NCBI RefSeq assembly: GCF_016756395.1
Contig: NZ_AP018365.1
Location: forward strand, 5,273,001 to 5,337,000
Length of the DNA: 64,000 nucleotides
Direction of reading: 5' to 3'
Source of the DNA: Streptomyces sp. SN-593
GTDB lineage: Bacteria > Actinomycetota > Actinomycetes > Streptomycetales > Streptomycetaceae
Positions 59,457 through 64,000 of this stretch are shown one piece after another. The notes beneath the pieces were generated by a model that did not search any database, was not told the DNA's origin, and worked only from the letters and a program-made list of their open reading frames with translations. The position numbers were made by a program, and so were the translations under genes. Every line of letters starts with the position of its first letter. Position 1 is the stretch's first letter.

Positions 59457-60170
59457 GTGAGCCAGCCTCCCGGCCCCGCCGGCCCGTACGGCGCGCCGTC
59501 CCCGCAGCCGTACGGGCAGCCGCCGTCCTACGGTCCGTCCGGGTACGGCCAGGGCGGGCCGCCCCCCGGCGGGGCGCCGGCCCATGCGCCAGGCGGTTAC
59601 GGCTACCCGTACCCGCCGGCCGGGTACGGCTACCCGGCCGGCGCGTACGGCTACCCGGCGGCCGGCGGCCTGCCGCCCGGGATGCCGCCGCCGGCGGGCT
59701 GGGGCGCCCGCCTCGGGGCCATGGTGCTCGACGGCCTGATGTTCCACCTCGTGCCGACCGGCCTGTTCCTCGCGGGTTACGGGCGGTTCGCCGCCAAGCA
59801 GGTCGACGCCTGGGACGCCTGCGACGCCCGCGGCATCCCGCACGCGCAGTGCGCCGCGCCGCACGTGCCCACCGGCTCCGCCGTGCTCATACTCGTCGGC
59901 GCCCTGCTGTCACTGGCCGCCGTCCTCTTCCTCTCCTACCGCGAGGGGCGGACCGGCCAGACACCGGGCAAGCGCATCGTCGGCGTCCGGCTGCTGCGCG
60001 AGGCGGACGGGTCCGCCCTCGGCTTCGGCCGTGCCTTCGGACGCCGCGTCCTGCACGGCCTGGACGCCCTTCCCTGTTTCCTCGGGTTCCTCTGGCCGCT
60101 GTGGGACGAGAAGCGCCAGACCTGGGCCGACAAGATGGTCCACACCGTCACCATCCGCGACGCGAGCTAG
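59457..60170 (+). CDS. RDD family membrane protein with Pro/Gly/Tyr-rich N-terminus
   Basis: 237 residues. The first ~80 are a Pro/Gly/Tyr-rich cytoplasmic tail with repeated YGYPYPPAGYGYPAGAYGYP words. The RDD domain follows: GARLGAMVLDGLMFHLVPTG (first membrane helix with Arg and Asp), a second helix (about 142-160, SAVLILVGALLSLAAVLFLS), the GQTPGKRIVGVRLL signature and WADKMVHTVTI near the end. Function of RDD proteins is mostly unknown; some act in ion transport. GTG 59457 follows AAGGAA. A REP-like element begins 3 nt after its stop. Confidence 0.85.
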   Translation: MSQPPGPAGPYGAPSPQPYGQPPSYGPSGYGQGGPPPGGAPAHAPGGYGYPYPPAGYGYPAGAYGYPAAGGLPPGMPPPAGWGARLGAMVLDGLMFHLVPTGLFLAGYGRFAAKQVDAWDACDARGIPHAQCAAPHVPTGSAVLILVGALLSLAAVLFLSYREGRTGQTPGKRIVGVRLLREADGSALGFGRAFGRRVLHGLDALPCFLGFLWPLWDEKRQTWADKMVHTVTIRDAS

Positions 60171-60172
60171 CT

Positions 60173-60231
60173 GGGACCTGTCCGGCGGATCCTGACGCCC
60201 CGGGCCCGGCGGGTTCCGCCGGGCGGGACCC
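60173..60231. repeat. REP-like palindromic element, copy 3 (short form)
   Basis: The core CCTGTCCGGCGGATCCTG (60177-60194) is followed by CCCGGCGGGTTCCGCCGGG, giving a self-complementary short element directly after the RDD gene. Copies 1 and 2 also lie directly beside gene 3' ends. Confidence 0.7.
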
Positions 60232-60345
60232 GTTCCTGTGACCGGTGGCCGGTGGCCGGTGGCCGGGAGGTCGTCGGGGGCGGTCGGGGGCCGGGGGCCG
60301 GGCACGGATTGGTACCGCCGCCGGGCCATCCGCGAGTATGGAGCC

Positions 60346-60681
60346 ATGACCGCCCAGATTCTCGATGGCAAGGCCACGGCCGCCGCGACCACGTCCGAGT
60401 TGACCGCCAGGGTCCAAGCACTTGAGGACCACGGCGTCCGTCCCGGTCCCGGCACCCTGCCGGTCGGCGGCGATCCGGCCGGCACCGGCCGGATCGTCCG
60501 ACTGCCGCTGCGTCGGGGCCTCGACGCCCACCGGGCGCCGGAGCCGGGGGACCCGGCCGTGGCCGGGGCCGCGGCGTGGATCTCGCCGGACCCCGGGGGC
60601 GTCGGGCCGATGACCCGCGCGCTCCTGCCGCGGAACGTCGTCGAGGCGGCCGAGCGGACGGCGGCGGGCCATGTCGGCTGA
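60346..60681 (+). pseudogene. folD: eroded folD (methylenetetrahydrofolate dehydrogenase/cyclohydrolase) with internal in-frame losses
   Basis: The 111-residue frame keeps the FolD N-terminus (TAQILDGKATAAATTSELTA, then GVRPGPGTLPVGGDPA), a middle block (TGRIVRLPLRRGLDAHRAPE, matching the FolD CTGYIVQLPLP region) and the C-terminus (ISPDPGGVGPMTRALLPRNV then VEAAERTAAG). The segments between them are gone: about 40 residues including the catalytic YxxxK motif, and about 140 residues containing the NADP-binding fold. Full-length FolD is about 285 residues. The enzyme cannot be active. It sits in the normal folD place just before the DUF3017 gene, which overlaps its end. The frame has stayed open, so a residual role cannot be excluded. 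The comparison is from memory of FolD sequences. Confidence 0.8.
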
Positions 60682-61123
60682 GGCGGCGGCGGGCCGACCC
60701 GCAGACGTGCCCGAGGGCACCGCGCGCTCCGCGTCCACCGACCCGGGCGGGCGGCCCGAGGTCACGCGGGGCGTCGCCCGGCCCGAGGGGGGCGGCCGCG
60801 CGGCGGGCGGCGACGCGCCCGCGCCGGTACGGCAGTGGCCGATCATCGCGGTCATCGCCGGGGCGGTCATCGGGCTCGTCGTCACCGCGACCGGCCAGTT
60901 CCGGGCGGGCACCATCCTGATCGGCGCGTCGCTGCTGCTCGGCGCCGGCCTGCGCTGGGCGGTCACCGCCGTGGGCATGCTCGCGGTGCGCAGCAGGTTC
61001 ACCGACGTGATCACCTACGGCATCCTCGGGGCGGCGATCATCCTGCTCGGGATGATGGCGCAGCCGGACCCGCTGATCCGCATCCCGTTCCTGGAGGACA
61101 TCATCCACTTCTCCGTCCGCTGA
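60671..61123 (+). CDS. DUF3017 family small membrane protein
   Basis: 150 residues: a hydrophilic Ala/Gly/Pro-rich N-terminus (about 1-52), then three hydrophobic helices (about 55-75 WPIIAVIAGAVIGLVVTATG, 79-100, 113-130) and the end PLIRIPFLEDIIHFSVR. DUF3017 proteins follow folD in Streptomyces, as here; the function is unknown. The ATG at 60671 overlaps the last 11 nt of the folD relic, so translation of the relic may still matter for expression of this gene. A 193-bp region without a gene follows. Confidence 0.82.
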   Translation: MSAEAAAGRPADVPEGTARSASTDPGGRPEVTRGVARPEGGGRAAGGDAPAPVRQWPIIAVIAGAVIGLVVTATGQFRAGTILIGASLLLGAGLRWAVTAVGMLAVRSRFTDVITYGILGAAIILLGMMAQPDPLIRIPFLEDIIHFSVR

Positions 61124-61316
61124 GGAGGCGGGGCGCCCCGACCCGCGCGGGTGCCCCGACGCCCTCGGGCAGGCGGCCCCGCACCGCATCACCTCGGGAG
61201 GGCCGCCTTACCACGGCGGTGGCCGATTCCGCCGGGTTCAGCCGAAATCCGTCAGGTCGGGCGGCGCCCTCCTAGCGTTGCCCGGAAACGTGGCCGGGTG
61301 AGGGCGAGGGGTGGCC

Positions 61317-62258
61317 GTGGGGCAGTGGGAGCCGTTGGCGCAGCGCATTCCGATGGACGTGCGGCGGCTCGCCACGCAGCTCCGCCGGATGAAGGACCGC
61401 AGCGGCCTGACGGTTCCGGCGCTGGCCGCGCGCACCGCCCACCCCGTGGGGGCCTGGGAACGCGCCCTGGCCGCCCGCCAGGTGCCGCCGCTGGACGCGG
61501 TGGAGGTGCTGGCACAGGCGAGCGGCGCCGACTACGACCGGGTCGGCGAGCTGTGGCGGCTGGCGGAGAAGGCGAGCACCGGTGGCGGCGACCGCGGTCG
61601 CGGGCGGGCGGTGCCGAACCCCGACCCCCTCGACCCGCTCGCCGAGTCGGAGGGGCTTCCGGGCCGCCACCGGCAGTTCCTGCTGCTGGGCACCATCGCC
61701 CTGCTCGCGGTGGGCGCGCTGGTGGCGGTCCTGCTCACCGCCGGGCCGAGCACCGGCCGGGCCCCCGCGGGTCAGGCGAACCCGACGTTCTCCGCGTCCG
61801 GGGGACCGGGCACCGCCACGCCGTCCCACGGCGGTACGGACGGCACCCCGCGGCAGCCGGGCAGCGGCAGCGGCAGCGGCACAGCCGGCGTCACCGGATC
61901 GAGTGACCCGGACACCGACGGCGGGGACCGGCCCCTCACGAGTGGCGCCGACCCGGAGGCCCACGGCGCCGGCCGGAGCGGGACGACGGCGGGGTCGGCG
62001 GGCACGGCCGGCCCCGTCAACGCCGGTGCGGCGGGCGGCCGGACGAGGGGGGCCGGCACGCCGTCCACGGTCGGCCCGACCGGAGGCAGCGCCGCGAGCG
62101 GGCCGGCCGCGGGCGGCGGCGGGACCTCGGCCGGCGCCTCCGCGGCGCCCCCCTCCGCCCCGCCGCCCACCACTCCCGCCGGCCCGAGCCCGTCGCCCTC
62201 CCCGACCCGCTCCTCCCTCTGCCTGGGCCTGGTCCTCCTCGGCGTGTGCCTCGGCTGA
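61317..62258 (+). CDS. XRE-type helix-turn-helix protein with transmembrane anchor and long outer tail
   Basis: 313 residues. An N-terminal helix-turn-helix (about 13-70: DVRRLATQLRRMKDRSGLTV, PVGAWERALAARQVPPLDAV) is followed by one transmembrane helix (about 119-142, RQFLLLGTIALLAVGALVAV). About 170 Gly/Ser/Thr/Pro residues outside the membrane come next, ending in SSLCLGLVLLGVCLG. The layout resembles RodZ-like or other membrane-tethered HTH proteins; the target is unknown. GTG 61317 was chosen because AGGGG lies 6 nt upstream; GTG 61311 is also in frame but has no spacing. TAGCGT at 61273-61278 may be the -10 box. Confidence 0.75.
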   Translation: MGQWEPLAQRIPMDVRRLATQLRRMKDRSGLTVPALAARTAHPVGAWERALAARQVPPLDAVEVLAQASGADYDRVGELWRLAEKASTGGGDRGRGRAVPNPDPLDPLAESEGLPGRHRQFLLLGTIALLAVGALVAVLLTAGPSTGRAPAGQANPTFSASGGPGTATPSHGGTDGTPRQPGSGSGSGTAGVTGSSDPDTDGGDRPLTSGADPEAHGAGRSGTTAGSAGTAGPVNAGAAGGRTRGAGTPSTVGPTGGSAASGPAAGGGGTSAGASAAPPSAPPPTTPAGPSPSPSPTRSSLCLGLVLLGVCLG

Positions 62259-62571
62259 CGGCGCCACGCGGCCCGAGGCGCGCCCGTGGGAACCCGCGCC
62301 CCCGGGGCCGAACACACGCGCCCTCGTACGCCCGTGGCTGTGCGCCCGGGGCCGTACGCGCGCCCGTACGCCCGGGTCCGGCCGCACCTCTCGGTGACCC
62401 GGGCCACAGGAGGCCGCGTCATCTCCGCGCGCGGCGCGCGATAGCCTGGCAAGCGGCTCTCTTGACGCCGAGAGATCCACGTTCGGGGCCGCTCGGGCCA
62501 CTGCCGGGGCGACCGAGTACCCGCCAGTACCACCCGCAGCACCACCCGAAGCAGAAGGCCAGGAGAAGGCA
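62259..62571. other. 313-bp mdh upstream region
   Basis: No gene. It contains the operator-like palindrome at 62458-62475, a possible -10 word TAGCCT at about 62442-62447 and GC-rich runs. Translation signals AGGAGAAGG lie at its 3' end. Confidence 0.4.
62458..62475 (+). promoter_or_regulatory. imperfect palindrome, possible operator of mdh
   Basis: TCTCTTGACGCCGAGAGA matches its own complement at 14 of 18 positions and includes a TTGACG -35-like word. It lies about 100 nt before mdh. The regulator is unknown. Confidence 0.4.
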
Positions 62572-63561
62572 ATGACTCGCACTCCCGTCAACGTCACCGT
62601 CACCGGAGCGGCCGGCCAGATCGGCTACGCGCTCCTCTTCCGTATCGCCTCGGGCCACCTCCTCGGCGCGGACGTGCCGGTGAAGCTCCGGCTGCTGGAG
62701 ATCCCGCAGGGCCTCAAGGCCGCCGAGGGCACCGCCATGGAGCTGGACGACGCCGCCTTCCCGCTGCTGCGCGGCATCGAGATCACCGACGACCCGAACG
62801 TGGCCTTCGACGGCGCCAACGTGGCGCTGCTGGTCGGTGCCCGCCCCCGCACCAAGGGCATGGAGCGCGGTGACCTGCTGGAGGCCAACGGCGGCATCTT
62901 CAAGCCGCAGGGCAAGGCGATCAACGACCACGCGGCCGACGACATCAAGGTCCTGGTCGTCGGCAACCCCGCCAACACCAACGCCCTGATCGCGAAGTCC
63001 GCGGCCCCCGACGTGCCCGCCGACCGCTTCACCGCGATGACCCGGCTGGACCACAACCGCGCGGTCGGCCAGCTCGCGAAGAAGACCGGTGCCGCCGTCG
63101 CGGACATCAAGCGCGTCACGATCTGGGGCAACCACTCCGCCACGCAGTACCCGGACGTCTTCCACGCGGAGATCGGCGGCAAGAACGCGGCCGAGGTGAT
63201 CGGCGACGAGCAGTGGCTCGCCGACACCTTCATCCCGACCGTCGCCAAGCGCGGCGCGGCCATCATCGAGGCGCGCGGCGCCTCCTCCGCCGCCTCGGCC
63301 GCGTCCGCCGCCCTCGACCACGTCCACACCTGGGTGAACGGCACCGCGGACGGCGACTGGACCTCCATGGGCATCGTCTCCGACGGCTCCTACGACGTCC
63401 CGGCCGGGCTGATCTCCTCCTTCCCGGTGACCACGAAGAACGGCACGTACGAGATCGTCCAGGGCCTGGACGTCAACGCCTTCTCCCGGCCGCGCATCGA
63501 CGCGTCGGTCCAGGAGCTGGTGGAGGAGCGCGACGCGGTGCGCGCCCTCGGCCTGATCTGA
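62572..63561 (+). CDS. mdh: malate dehydrogenase
   Basis: 329-residue NAD-dependent malate dehydrogenase of the TCA cycle, interconverting malate and oxaloacetate. The nucleotide-binding TVTGAAGQIGYALLFRIASG starts at residue 9. LLVGARPRTKGMERGDLL carries the mobile-loop arginines and TRLDHNRAVGQLA the Asp-Arg region. TIWGNHSATQYPD contains the catalytic His. These are features of the cytosolic-type MDH group common in Actinobacteria. ATG 62572 follows AGGAGAAGG. An 18-bp palindrome and a strong terminator flank the gene, which appears monocistronic. Confidence 0.97.
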   Translation: MTRTPVNVTVTGAAGQIGYALLFRIASGHLLGADVPVKLRLLEIPQGLKAAEGTAMELDDAAFPLLRGIEITDDPNVAFDGANVALLVGARPRTKGMERGDLLEANGGIFKPQGKAINDHAADDIKVLVVGNPANTNALIAKSAAPDVPADRFTAMTRLDHNRAVGQLAKKTGAAVADIKRVTIWGNHSATQYPDVFHAEIGGKNAAEVIGDEQWLADTFIPTVAKRGAAIIEARGASSAASAASAALDHVHTWVNGTADGDWTSMGIVSDGSYDVPAGLISSFPVTTKNGTYEIVQGLDVNAFSRPRIDASVQELVEERDAVRALGLI

Positions 63562-63598
63562 GCCCCGCGTCCTGTCCGGGCCCGACGCGTCGGGCCCC

Positions 63599-63636
63599 GC
63601 GGCCCCGCCCCTCACTCAGGTGAGCGGCGGGGCCGC
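63599..63636 (+). terminator. terminator of mdh
   Basis: GCGGCCCCGCC pairs with GGCGGGGCCGC, and the inner CTCAC pairs with GTGAG around a TCAG loop, 37 nt after the mdh stop. It also serves the convergent gene at the window end. Confidence 0.8.
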
Positions 63637-63704
63637 GCGCGTGCCGGGCGCGTGCCGGGCGCCCGGCGCCGTACCCGTCGTCGCACGCCCGCCGGGATGG
63701 CGGG

Positions 63705-63744
63705 ACGGCCCTCAGCCGCGGAACACGGCCCTCAGCCGCAGAAC
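63705..63744. repeat. 20-bp tandem duplication across the stop of the terminal gene
   Basis: ACGGCCCTCAGCCGCGGAAC is followed directly by ACGGCCCTCAGCCGCAGAAC, one mismatch. The second copy contains the stop codon and last codons of the minus-strand gene. Confidence 0.75.
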
Positions 63745-64000
63745 TCCGCCAGCACCTCGCACAGCCGGTCCAGCGCGCCGCCGAAGGCGTGGTCGGGCGG
63801 GGTGGCGTAGCCGATCACCAGCGCGGGGCGGTCGGCGCGCGCGCCCAGCAGGTCCAACCCGCCCAGCGCCAGGCCGCGTTGCCGGGCGCGGCCGGTCAGC
63901 TCCTCCAACGGGCCCGCGGTGGCGGGCAGTTCGACGACGGCGTGCAGCCCGGCGGCGATGCCGGAGACCCGTACCGACGGCACCCGCTCGCCGAGCGCGG
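63732..64000 (-). CDS. C-terminal end of a probable MocR/PdxR-type PLP-dependent regulator (partial)
   Basis: Only the last 89 codons are in the window and the frame is open through its edge. SVRVSGIAAGLHAVVELPAT and ALVIGYATPPDHAFGGALDR match the C-terminus of aminotransferase-like domains in GntR/MocR regulators, in which AAGLH is a recurrent element. Such proteins couple a GntR DNA-binding domain to a PLP-binding fold and control vitamin B6 or amino-acid metabolism. The N-terminal DNA-binding part would lie beyond 64000. The identification rests on a short fragment, so it is moderate. Confidence 0.65.
   Translation of the reverse strand, partial: ALGERVPSVRVSGIAAGLHAVVELPATAGPLEELTGRARQRGLALGGLDLLGARADRPALVIGYATPPDHAFGGALDRLCEVLAEFCG

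Overview
The window is very high-GC DNA (third codon positions almost always G or C; many GTG starts and one TTG start) from an actinobacterium of the Streptomycetaceae, Streptomyces or a close relative. The gene order (shbA-type sigma factor, guaB, guaB3, glpD, kinase array, chorismate mutase, guaA, pcrA, icmB, sucCD, perM-type gene, purN, purH, folD locus, mdh) is the conserved chromosomal core order I know from Streptomyces. That comparison is from memory, not from a search. No phage, insertion sequence, CRISPR array, rRNA or tRNA was recognised.

Layout. 1-1446 has no convincing gene but holds a perfect 60-bp inverted copy of part of the GMC oxidoreductase gene 18.5 kb away. 1.4-5.1 kb: shbA, guaB and guaB3, ending at a strong hairpin. 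5.2-7.3 kb (minus): a Pro-rich membrane protein and a nucleotide-sugar dehydrogenase whose catalytic Cys is Ala. 7.7-15.5 kb: glpD, two membrane-anchored Ser/Thr kinases and a related pseudokinase. 15.6-19.2 kb: a succinate-semialdehyde-type dehydrogenase and an FAD GMC oxidoreductase. 19.2-21.8 kb: a structured gene-free stretch, an AroQ chorismate mutase preceded by a 22-codon aromatic leader peptide and a strong hairpin (probable attenuator), and guaA. 21.9-26.2 kb: DoxX and a PspC/LiaF-like membrane protein with a tiny coupled partner, divergent from a PspC-histidine kinase and LuxR-type regulator. 26.3-31.3 kb: a zinc-ribbon protein, a MerR-PP2C fusion, a HAD hydrolase, a transglutaminase-like protein and an NlpC/P60 hydrolase. 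31.6-38.9 kb: a small membrane protein, two more NlpC/P60 hydrolases (one under a c-di-AMP riboswitch), pcrA and an M23 peptidase. 39.1-40.8 kb: a lipase and icmB.

40.9-49.5 kb holds the most interesting system. A DUF5691 protein and a SWIM zinc-finger protein (minus) face a coupled MoxR AAA+ ATPase, DUF5682 and VWA operon (plus) across a promoter region with a 10-bp inverted repeat. The same set of parts is scattered in bacteria (E. coli yehLMPQ is the comparison I know) and has, to my knowledge, no established function.

49.8-64 kb: sucCD; a degenerate sigma-like membrane protein; a PerM-like membrane protein; a Gly/Ser-rich membrane protein; purN-purH; an RDD protein; a folD relic reduced to 111 codons by two in-frame internal losses; a DUF3017 protein; a membrane-anchored HTH protein; mdh; and the C-terminal end of a probable MocR-type regulator running off the window. 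Purine synthesis and interconversion (guaB, guaA, purN, purH), central carbon metabolism (sucCD, mdh, icmB, glpD) and envelope maintenance or sensing are the main themes.
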